Source of the DNA: Blasia pusilla
Lineage: Eukaryota; Marchantiophyta; Marchantiopsida; Blasiales
Assembly (NCBI GenBank): GCA_050084515.1
Contig: CM114271.1
Location: 49,538,001 to 49,602,000, forward strand
Direction of reading: 5' to 3'
Length of the DNA stretch: 64,000 nt
Numbering within the stretch: position 1 is the first letter of the stretch; each line of letters starts with the position of its first letter. Below, piece by piece: positions 47,043 through 57,190 of the stretch. A program made the position numbers and the translations under genes. The notes under the pieces were generated by a model. The model was not told the DNA's origin. It saw only the letters and a program-made list of their open reading frames with translations, and searched no databases.

Positions 47043-47655
47043 GTTGTCGTGCGCATACACATCAATGTCATCGAATACACAAACAAACAAGATCCCACGC
47101 TAACTCATGGCATCCAAACACGATGATGATCGAATACTAAAATATCTCCAATAAATCAAGATTCTCTCTCAATAAGATCTCTCACAAGATGCTCTCTCTC
47201 TCTCTCTCATGTCAAACCAAATCCATTGTCTTAATGAGAAGCTTGGGTAACTCACAAGCAAGGAGGACCATAGCTTTTCTGCCCAATGCCAATAGGCTCA
47301 ACAAAGAGAAAATGAACTCCAAAGCTCTCTCTCCTTGGGAATAACCCAATCCTTCCCTCTCCCAAATTCTTTCCACGGTAATCTATGCTTGTAGATAAAC
47401 TCCTTGGCTCTTAATCTGTTGTGGGGTCAATGGACACTTCCCAAAATGGAAATATAATTAACTCCACTCATAATTATAACTTATCCGAAATAATAAGTTG
47501 TTATAGATAGCTCCAAATGAACTAAAACAAAAGGAAACCTACTCTCTTAGCTTACATGTGACCTCAACATATCATTCTAGACCTCTTGAGTTATCCTCCA
47601 ATATCCTCGAAGGCTCTTTATTATAAACTCATCCATCCATTTTGAAAGACATGAA
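47043..47655 (-). repeat. Solo LTR of the element 1 family
   Basis: Read on the minus strand, the LTR starts near 47655 (TGTCTTTCAAAATGGATGGAT) and ends near 47043 in GTGTATGCGCACGACA. It has the core and one tail copy, with no extra tail copy on the other side and no internal element DNA. This copy defines the unit as core plus one tail. Confidence 0.8.
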
Positions 47656-47839
47656 AGGCTTCATAGGAAATTGTATGCAAGTGGGAGATTCTACTACATA
47701 TGTTAAGGCAAATGATGTTGGAGGTGCAAGGTATGTATGTGGGACCTTAGTTCAACCCCACGGTTGAGTTCTTTTGCATGACGGGGAGAACTACTTGGGG
47801 GCTATGATTGAAGCTTTATCAACAATCAAGAGAGAGCCC

Positions 47840-48540
47840 GTAGGTAGCTTATATATGCATGATTTGCTTGGTTTGGGCTACTTGAGGAGTGATTGAGGTG
47901 TACATAGTGCAATCTGGATATAGAGCGTTAGACCACCAAAAGTGATAAAGATCTCTCGTAACATGTGCGTTTACAAAAAGCAATGACTTACAGAGATTAA
48001 GAAATTTCAGAAATGGCATAGCCTCCTTCACAAAGAAGTATTCCCACTTGAACAATGTTAGGAGGGCTACTTCACAGGTTCTGTTTGTGGTTGCAATGAC
48101 ATTGGCCATCGACTTCTTACCTCCATTAGCAATCCATGAGAGCTTAATATGCTCATCGGACTTGGCATGGTCAATGAACGCCAAGACTTTGCAATTAATT
48201 GCCCATCTTTAGCAAAAGCACTCTTCCCCTTCCCCTTCCCCTTCCTATAGACTTTACAAAAAATCCTACCAATAACTGAATCATAATCGATCTAGTCATA
48301 CATTGAGTACCACACATCCTTCCAAGCTATGCGACTTTTTTCAGGTAAGGCTCCACTACTACCTAACGTAGGTTGTTCAACTTTATCATCAGATTATCCA
48401 AATAATGCAATAATATCTCGCATATCGTTTTGAGGTCCCTTATCTAAGAATGGACTCATTGTCTTATGTCTCTTGGCCATAATAACCAGTGAACTAGAAC
48501 ATGTGAATCAATCTCTATCTAAATGAGCCCGAAATCATAA
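47840..48540 (-). pseudogene. hAT transposase (ZNF862-like) N-terminal fragment
   Basis: Minus-strand readings give KGKGKGKSAFAKDGQL, then DHAKSDEHIKLSW, and ALLTLFKWEYFFVKEAMPF followed by LKFLNLCKSLLFVN. This order (a basic linker, a His-containing block, then an F-x-x-A-x-x-x-x-K-E block before a conserved KF-x-x-LC) resembles the N-terminal half of ZNF862/DUF4371 hAT transposases. Several frame changes break it. It is the part missing from the hAT remnant at 52800-55181, but it lies in opposite orientation 4-5 kb away. Confidence 0.45.
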
Positions 48541-48599
48541 AACGTTTTAAACAAAGACCCATCTATGGAAGCAAATTCTCAACAAAGGCTTATGCAAAG

Positions 48600-50585
48600 C
48601 TTGTACAGAGAGGTAGCTATGGAAGAAATGCAACATGTGTAAATCTCCGAAAGCTTGAAACTCCTTCCCCAAGAGGACTTCCAAAAAGTGGAAGGAGGAC
48701 TTCCAAATACTGGGCACTAGGCAGCGGCTGAGAGGTTCTCCGGGAGTCGGAGACTTAGCCGAATCTGTAGAGTAACAAAATTTGAGAACAAAATTTGAGA
48801 AAGATTGATCGGAATCGCGAAGCTGTGGAGACACGGCACAAATGCGGGGCGCTACCAAACTTCCTTAGAGCTGGACTATCACAAAGCCGCACAGCTAAGA
48901 GAGAACGGCACCGCTGCGGAGTCCAGGTGAACAACCTGCACAATCACGAAACGGAGTCACGAAGCCCAACCTGGAGAACACCCTAGCTCCGCGCTCAACA
49001 AAGCCACAACTTTGTGAGGAAGAGAAGTTGTGGGCTACTGTGGAGCTCACGAAAGCCAGAATTTTGTAACTACGCAGACGAGCTGCGGATTCAGGGAGCC
49101 AATGTGCTGATTCGGGGAGCCAACGAAGAAGAGCTACGAAGCAAAGACAAGCTACGGAGCGGAGCAAAAATAGCTGGGAAGTGCACAGATCTGCTGCACA
49201 CATACATACTCGCAGATTCGGGTAGAAGACAACCTGCTTCAATGCAGGACCGCTGCGGACTGCTACAAAGTCGGCAAGAAGACAATGATGATCAGTTGCG
49301 GACAAAATCCTTCCCACAAAACATATGCACTGTCGTCGAGCAGCAAAGTCAGGGAGAAGCGGACCTGCGGAGTTGGAGAGTGAGGAGTCATGACTCCAGA
49401 CTCTAGAGCATAGCAAAGATCTATGCGTCGTCGAGGAGCAATAGAGTCGCGCCCTTTGGGAAGAATCGGAGTTGCAGAGAGACAGAGACTCGGAGTCGGG
49501 GAGCAGCAGATTGAGCGGAGTCGGGGATTGAGAGGAGTCAGGTAGTAAGGAGTCCACACTCGAGCGTAGCGAGTATGTGTGTTACGCACCTGTGCAACGT
49601 TGTCGAGCATTAACAGAGTCGGGACAGTCAAGCCTTTCGGGGAGAATCAGAGCTGCGGGGAATCGGAGCCTCAAAGTCGGGGAGTTGGAGTAGCGGACTG
49701 AGTGTAGTCGCAGAGAGAATTGTGAGGAATGAGCTCGGGAGGGCTCATTCCTCACATGTACTACCCCATGGCCCCACACCCCTATCACCCAACCCTGATG
49801 TCTCTTCCTATCTTGGGCCACCCCTCTTAAATCTTCACTTGAAGCCGTTAGATTTGAGTCAAACAGCTACAACCTTATGAGAAAGAGCAAAGGGCTAGGG
49901 TTTGGAATCCTTCCCCCAAATTTGATGGTGACGATCTGCTACGTCTTTGTAATTCTCATCCAACCATCCGTCGTCTCCTCAAATCCCCTTGCCACGTAAG
50001 CTTGAAAATCTCTGGCCATCAAATTCAAATCAGTAGTATTCCGGGAGGCTTATTTCAGTGAGCCGTCCGCTTATGCTGATTTCTGACGGACGGCGGCTAT
50101 ATTCCGGCGACTCCCTTACGGAATGCGGATACTTTCCGTCATTCCCCTAGTGGCACCGTCACTTTCCGGAATGGCTCTGTCACTCGCCGGAAACCCCGCA
50201 AGAACTTTGCTCACCCAAACGGAAAATCACAAAAGTGCCGGCTAGCACTACTCGCAACCCTCGATCTGTGATAAAATTGTCCCAAACTCGAGAGTTTTGA
50301 AAGTTGGGACTCCCACACCGTCACATTCCAAACCACAACATCAAGGACTAGAGTGTTGCCCGAGCTATGCACGGGTCATGGATGACATTAAATTTTTGAA
50401 AAAAAAATCTACCCGTTCCCTTCCCAACATGGGACTACTACATTGTACGAACACTACACTTGTCCTCGCCTCTAGGCCCGTTGGATTGCTACAATCTATG
50501 GCTGATATTGCAAAAGGAACAGTTCTCGGTTACCTGAAGCACTGGCACAAGAAAAGACGGTCCGCGCCACCGACTGGCAACAATA
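48600..50585. other. Moderately GC-rich repetitive block without identified genes
   Basis: Variants of the phrase GGAGTCGGGGAG recur many times between about 48735 and 49690. The longest frame (48895-49557, minus) mainly translates these repeats into LLPDS-like and WLPES-like words, and other frames are similarly open. There is no recognised domain. It may be a LTR or satellite-like remnant. Confidence 0.45.
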
Positions 50586-50882
50586 GGGGGTGTCAAAGAT
50601 CACCCCGGATAGAATTTCCCGCGTGAAGGTGTTAGGCCTGGGACTAACCCCTATTTTATTCGGTAAGAAGAGGGGGGAGACGAATTGACGAGTCCGGAAC
50701 TGCAGACCTTTATATTTATGATCAGGAAGTTCAAGGAGACAGGAAGAGCGGGGAATTCTAAGTTTCTCAAGAGCACCAGAATGAGGAGTTGAGGAGATAC
50801 TTGTTTATGAGGTGCCAAAAACTTGGATGGGACCATTCCGAGTGTCAAAGATTCCCCTATCCGGGAGATCTTTGACAACCCC
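50586..50882. mobile_element. MITE of about 297 bp with TA target duplication
   Basis: The left end GGGGGTGTCAAAGATCACCC and right end (reverse complement) GGGGTTGTCAAAGATCTCCC are inverted repeats that extend to GGATAG. TA dinucleotides flank both ends (50584-50585 and 50883-50884). The element has no coding capacity. A TGTCAAAGAT phrase is repeated inside the right end. Size and TA duplication fit a Stowaway or related MITE. Confidence 0.8.
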
Positions 50883-50884
50883 TA

Positions 50885-51759
50885 ATGGATGGGCTTACCG
50901 CGCAATTTAGGAGTACAGTATCTGATCGCATCCCAACAAACCTGCTTGGGTCCTGACCTAGCTTTTGGGTTGCTATCTTAATCTAGGTGGGCATCATTAC
51001 GTCCCCTTTCTTTTTCCCTTATCATTCTATTCACATTTAATTCCCTTGTGTTGACATGTGTCAACACGAGAGAGGCTATGAGAGGACATGTGTTGACCGA
51101 AAGAGGAGGGATTCTCTAACCCCATTTTGTTAATAGTTTAGATTGTGCAAGGAGCATGAGTGTATGGAATAGAGCACACTTTCTATTAGATAGCCAACCA
51201 AATACAATGCGCTTTTAATATTATCCAGCAAAACAACACAAAGGATAACTAACGCACAATGAGTTGGCAGCTCCTCCATGTGACAGGTTGCCACCTACCA
51301 CGTGTCACTAGACTCCACCAATGTTGAAGATGTCTACCTTGCAATCATCTCCCCATCAAGAGAAACCATTACAAGATGCAACCATGCTATATAACTTTTA
51401 ATTCTTGTGATTTCCTATTGGGAACACCTCTAATGGACGTACACCAAAGCGGTCATATTCACAATAAAAAACAAGGGTGCACTTCACACCGATATTGCTA
51501 CCCCCAGAAACGTCTTGCAATAGATCTCCTCATAAACTCGCATACTCTCCATCGACCAATCTACCACATCACAAGATGTACTCAAATCGCACTCACTCAC
51601 CTCCTCCTTACCTTCGTCGCCCTGGATAATGCGAAAGATAGTGGCAATTGCGTCTTTCAAACAACCTCATCATTTAGGTGGGCTTGACTCCATAGCAACA
51701 CCTCACCACAACATCGGCCTATCGCCAACTTCCACATTGGCCACTCAATGCATAGTGGA
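50885..51759. other. Unassigned DNA next to the gag fragment
   Basis: There is no clear gene. On the minus strand this should be the continuation of the gag fragment toward the protease, but I see no DSG triplet. The stretch 51040-51075 has GTTGACATGTGTCAACAC, an imperfect palindrome. Confidence 0.4.
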
Positions 51760-52799
51760 TAACATAGTTATCTACTCCTCAAGAGTGGCAATCATGGTAC
51801 AAAGATCAACGTCTGCCACAACATTTCTATCACCTTTTGGAGGTGGTGGAGTGCAACCATCAAAATACCCATTTCCACAACAGCCGCTAAGGGGCCCAAC
51901 ACCATGACTCCTTCCTCCATCTAGCCCATCACAAGGCGCCAACGCTACACTAAACCTAATATTTGGGTGGAGATCCAAGCAATGCTCAACGTTGTCACTT
52001 GAAGGTTGATAATGGTTATACCACATGAATGGAGTAAGCGTTGCTAATCCCTCTATTTCTTATGTGTCTAGAATTCTATTAGTTACAAGAGTGACGTCAT
52101 GAAGATCCCTGAAAAGCAAGCTCGCTCGCCATCTATGACCGCCCCCGTCGGGGGGTCTTTTTTTTGGGTTGGGGGGAAGAGTTGTAAACACATTGATTTT
52201 GTGCCTATTTAGTTGAAGCCATGTTAGGGTTTCTTGGTCATTATGCGCGCGCAGCTTTAGGCTTGAGAGGGAATCTTCGAGAGCTTGCAATGTACAATGT
52301 GTGCAGATTTCAATAAAGTGACTTGAGAGTGTTTGATCGTGGATGTAGCTTCCGCATGGGAAGTGAGCCATGTACATCTCGTGTGATTCATATGAGTGAT
52401 TGTCCAATTTCTTCCAACACCCTTACCCATGGGCTTTGGCATCGCCCTTTCACCCTAATATTGATAACACTCTTATTGTTGATGAGCACCACCGAACCAC
52501 AAGTCTAACAACTCAGTCCTACCTTTGATTGTCATGCTATAGATAGAACGACTCTAACTAAATATAACAAGTGCACGTGGGCCATCTTGACCCCTCAATT
52601 AACCTATCCTCTCAAAAGATGCACAATGCGATGATCTTGTCATCTTTGGTACTATGGCACTTTTTGGCTCCCTCGGGAAGCCATAAACCATCATGTGCTC
52701 TAAGATGCTGTTAAGCTCAATATGCTCAAACACTTGAAACACTTGCTCTAGAGTTGGCTCCTCGATAAGGGTTATCAAAATAAAATCTACCACTTGCAA
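51760..52799 (-). pseudogene. Gag fragment of the methyltransferase-bearing gypsy family
   Basis: The minus strand around 52600-52790 reads EEPTLEQVFQVFEHIELNS, matching the element 2 sequence before its first zinc knuckle (AKPTLKVVFELSERIELNM). A decayed first knuckle (LWFGGAHQQ then stop, EC) and a decayed second (HCLDLHPNIR) follow, and further on DLCTMIATLEE aligns with the segment LALLSRIDPLEQ. Coverage is from the second half of Gag to just beyond the second knuckle. The left (downstream) and right (upstream) portions are missing. A hAT remnant starts at its upstream end. Confidence 0.65.
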
Positions 52800-55181
52800 T
52801 TGAGTTGCAATGAAATGTCTAATTTCATAAGCCCAGTTCTATTGAGAAGAACTCTTTCAAGAGTTCAGGCTTCTCCCTTTTTTGGTATTATGATTGATGA
52901 GTCCACAGACATATCTGCTACTAGTCATCTAGTTGTGTTTGCCACTTTCATTGAAGAGGGACAGACAGAGTGTTGTTACTTCAATGTGAATCAAAGTCTT
53001 CTAATGTTATTACTGAAATGTTGTTGCAACTCACCAAGGATGGAGGGTTGGAATTCTCCAAAATTGTTGCCTTTGGCTCTGATGGTGCCTTGACAATGGT
53101 AGGTATCCAGAAAGGGGTTTACCTTTTGCTTCACAAATGAAACCCCCTATATTCTATCTGTTCATTGTGTTGCTCATTAGACAAATCTTGCTGCTTTGTG
53201 TGCTACAAAAGTTGCTAATTAGAAGGCAATCTCTAATGAAGTAGATTCCATTCTCAATGCTGTTGCTAGTTACTCTAGGTGGTCCTCCAAAAGGAGAACA
53301 CTTCTATCCACTTTGTAGGAAAAGTTCAATGATTCCAAACGAGTGATGAAGAGGTACCATAAAATATGCTGGTTATCTCGATGGCAAGCCGTTTCCACAT
53401 TGTGTGATTCTCTAGAATCGGTGTTGAGTTATGGTAGGGATATTTCTCCTCCGGAGGATGATGAGAATGCTGCTCATTTATTTAACAAATTAAGATCATT
53501 CCAAATGATCTATCAATTGTATTTTCTAGCTGATATCCTTTCCATGTATTGGAAAATCTTGCAAATTTGAGCAAGATTTTCCAATACAAGTTTGTGGATG
53601 TTAGCTCTATAGGGAGCATTGTTAATTCTGAGATAGCTTCCATCACTATGAATTTTGTGATGGAAACACATGACTTGAATGCATCGACCTTCTCTGAAAA
53701 CATAGGTTATCACATTTTACCTGATTTTGGGCCTCCGGGTGGCTATCTTCGCAGTTTATAGTATGAGATAAGGGGTAAAAGGTTCCATAGTATAGAGATG
53801 TCTCGAGATCGCACACGTAGGGATTTGGAAGTTGCATTATTCTTTCAAAAAAGTTTTGCTGAAAGTATATTTTCAACTTTACAAGATCGATTTTGAGATA
53901 ACCATCTTATTACGGCCTCTACAGATATGTCTCAATTTTTTTCTGGTCATTGAGACTATCCACGTGTCCTCCAACACGTGTTTAGGATAACTTGGTAATC
54001 CCACAACTGATTTTATTATCTTTCTACAAAAAAATTTGTTTTTGGTGGTAGAGTATTCCTAATCCGGGGTTATTTGCTCCGCTTTTGAAGTAAGGGACAG
54101 TGGTTAATCCCCCATCCCCCCCCATCCCCTCTCCCCATCAGTAATAGATTGGCCACTTGCCCTTACCCTTGAAGTGTGTTGTTATTCCATAATATTTTGT
54201 TTTTTTAAAACAATACCGGTAAACTAAGAGCATCTAAAGTCAAGATTGAGGTTATAGAGCCCGTGCGATAATTTATTGCTCTAGTAGATAGTGCTTTGTG
54301 AAAAATGTATGGGTTTAATTTCTTGGATCTTTGCTTGATGAGGGCCGTAACGAAAATGATCCCAGTTGTACGGTAAAAAAATATTTTTTGGTTGCCAATT
54401 ATAAGCAAAGTTTATAATGTTATGTCACCGGAATTGGGCCATTATTTTTTAGTACTGAGTATTTTCGTTACGTTAACTAACAAGCTGCGCCCTTTGGCTG
54501 TTTCACTTTAATTTTTTTTGTTTACTATGTCTTTCTTTGGTATTTTGTTTTGCTACATTTCTTCTTACTTTTCCAATTACAACGTATTTATCAACTCCTG
54601 GTAATTTAATAATATTTCCCCCCTCTCATGGCCGCACACTAGTTGGTGCAATGAAAATTCTAAACCCCTTACACATGCCTTCTAGACATGTGGGATTGAA
54701 TAGCTGGGGCTGTAAAGATTTAGATGATTTGTGTGGTTTCTTTTGAGCTCAATTACCTCTTAGAGGTAAGTTGCAACTTGCTTTGATTAACTCTCCTATT
54801 GTGAAACAAGAGTTTGAGTCTTTCAAAGTGATGGCTACCCCAGAGTGGAAGGATCGCAACTTTAGGGACCTATGGGCTATGGTAAGTTGGAGTCCCTCTT
54901 TGCAATGTAAATTTTCAAACTTGTTGATTTTAGCAATAATTGCTAGAGTCCAATGTATGAGTACTGCCATTTGCGAGAGAGCTTTCTCCATTCAGAATAT
55001 GATCAAGAGCAAATCTCGCAATGGGTTGTCTACAAAATACTTAGATGCTATTTTGAGGATTGCCTTAGAAGGACTTTCCTTTGATTACGAGGACTTTTTG
55101 GGTGAGTATGTTGTGTTATGGAAAAAATATACCCATTTTAGATATCTCTTTGCTAGTCCAAAAAAATATCTATCTTCATAG
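52800..55181 (+). pseudogene. hAT transposase (ZNF862/DUF4371-like) pseudogene
   Basis: It starts inside the catalytic part: SPFFGIMIDESTDISATSHL at 52870-52930. Later blocks are SVHCVAH and LAALCATKVAN, MKRYHKICWLSRWQAVSTLC (53345-53405), FVDVSSIGSIVNSEIA and GYHILPDFGPPGGYLRSL (53560-53760). After an insertion of about 740 bp the reading resumes with KILNPLHMPSRHVGLNSWG at 54654-54720. The last open frame (54771-55181) has the dimerisation region with STAICERAFSIQNMIKSKSRN. Family motifs are in order, but stops, frame changes and missing N-terminus make it inactive. In this superfamily the enzyme cuts and rejoins DNA at the element ends. Confidence 0.85.
53908..54648. other. Insertion of about 740 bp inside the hAT pseudogene
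   Basis: The protein reading breaks after DNHLI and resumes at AMKILNP. The intervening DNA is AT-rich with no coding features and no clear GT at its left edge, so I prefer a transposon insertion over an intron. I could not define its ends. Confidence 0.5.
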
Positions 55182-57190
55182 GTAGAAGTAGACAACACTG
55201 GAGTGTCTATTAATTAGGATGCTTTGATTTTGATTTGTTGGTTGTAGGGCTCTTTTAGAATACTTGGAGCTTTGGGGCTCCAAGTATTCTAGAGGGGGAG
55301 GATCCTTGGCTCCCAACTGATGGGAGGAACCAGGTTCAACTCCTGCCAATGATATCTTACTAAATGATATGTGATTTACTACCAAGTGACATGAGGTGTT
55401 TGAAGTTTAACTTTTTTAGAGTGTTGGAAGTTAGGTTGCTTAGAATGTTGGAGTGATGATAGCGAATGAATGGGAAAGAGAGGACCCTAGTTGCTGGCCG
55501 AAAATTTACCGACAAAATTTTCAACGGCCGGATTTTTTCTGGTGACTTAAAAAAAACCAGAAACTCTCCGGTGACCCGAAATTGGGACGAAATTTCGGGT
55601 CAATTTCTTTTTAATTTTCAGAATTTCACGGATTAAAATGGAAAATTATCAGAAAATTGACCTGGAAAATGAGCCGATGACGTTAAAAAAAACCGGGTAA
55701 CTGTATATTACCAGTAATCGCCTGGCATTTCAAAAAAATCTCCCCGAACCTTGATTTGGGAGAGTCGAAACTCATTTTGATCCGCGTAAAATTAAATGGA
55801 AAGAATATGCGAGTTTGGGAGCGTGGGGGTGAAAGTTTAGGGTTGGATGTGAGACGTGGGTCGAAACTCATTTTGATCCGCGTAAAATTAAAATGGAAAG
55901 AATATGCCGGGCATTTCTAAAGGACGGGCTCGATAAGTCTTCACAACTCAGGAATTCCGATCCGAACGTCATTGACGAAATGGGTGCTAGTGCGGATGTT
56001 CATATGATGAAAGGAGTTCACTTGAGGGAAGTGAAAAGGAGCCATATGAAGGTAGTTCCTTGAGAAACTCATGACAATATTCCTACAATTGATCGAGGGA
56101 TATGGCAGAGATGCAAATTAACTTTGTTCCGTGAGGTTTACATGACGAAAGTCTGTGACACGGTTGTAATCCGATTGAGTTAGCTGAATCTCAGAATCTT
56201 GCTGGCAGTTGTGAGTTCTCGAATGGCGACTCGCAGAAGTGCACTTCCCGGAATGAACTTGCCCCCTAATCCCTATGGAATTGTTCGGGATCTCGGCTTA
56301 AATCCTAATTTAAACCGAGATCCACTTTACAGTACATCACAACGTTTCCCTTGTTCAATTGCCAACATTCAACGAATTCAGTCTGATTCGTGTTCGCGGA
56401 GTAATTCTGAGAGAATAGATATTAACGTGATAAGGAATTTGGATTACTTGCGCCTTGGGAATCTACGAATCTCTTCGAACGCGCCCAGGCTTCCTATTCA
56501 ATTTAATATTTAGGCTACTGTTTGCTTTCCCACTTTGTGGCCGTAACCGCTTGATCCATCTGCGGGCAAACGCCACGAGGATGTGAAAGGATCGGTGGTT
56601 TTCGATCGTGCCACACTTCGCATCCAAGAAAACATGACTTGGATAGCACCTCCCAATTTTTTTTTCTATTGAGGCGGATGAATCAAGACATCTCAAAATG
56701 CAATCAGTTTGAAAATTCCAGCGCAGGAATTGAATCAGACTCGGCCAGTACACGTGGAGTGTATGGAATACACGAGGTTCAAATCTAGAAATAAGTGTGA
56801 TACGCATGAAGTTCATCGCGAGGCTGGGTGGATTGTTGAGGATCCGGGAGTACTTTCAATTCTACTGACCGCAATCCTACCTCACAGTATTTGCTTCTCT
56901 TTGCTCGAATACAGAGTGACGTAATTCTCATCACTCGGTGCTTTTGCCAACAGAATACCCCAAGGCCCCGATACCAGAGTATATTCCATTACCCGCTGTA
57001 TCCGGGGCAGAAGGCATTTAGTCGCTTTTCATCGACTGGAGACTTCAGACGCAAAAACCAGGAGATTTAAGAAGAGCTGCTGCTGTGCTGCCCCGCTAGT
57101 ACTGGAGTGTCACTGATCCAAGCCTATCCAGTGCGGTCGCGGTTTGAGACTTCGGAGCTGTCGTGGTACGATTGGCTGTGTTTGACAAAT
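55182..57190. other. Intergenic region with short repeats upstream of the nucleosidase gene
   Basis: Holds a perfect 15-bp hairpin (55256-55291) at the end of the hAT remnant, a hairpin ACCCGAAAT/ATTTCGGGT near 55576-55602, and a 47-bp direct repeat (55764-55810 and 55860-55907). A 104-codon frame at 56199-56513 has no recognised domain. The promoter and 5' leader of the gene at 57191 should lie in the last few hundred bases. Confidence 0.5.
55764..55907. repeat. 47-bp direct repeat
   Basis: The block from GTCGAAACTCATTTTGATCC to AAAGAATATGC occurs at 55764-55810 and again at 55860-55907 with one extra A. The spacer is about 49 bp. Confidence 0.9.

Noticed and set aside
48895-49557. 220-codon minus-strand frame as a gene
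   Set aside because: It mostly translates the recurring GGAGTCGGGGAG-type motif, other frames are also open, and no domain is visible.
52137-52166. GC hairpin followed by T-run resembling a bacterial terminator
   Set aside because: It lies in a decayed gag fragment of a plant retroelement, where such a signal has no meaning.
56199-56513. 104-codon frame as an extra exon or small gene
   Set aside because: It lacks recognisable motifs and MTN has a good start codon at 57191; possible but unsupported.
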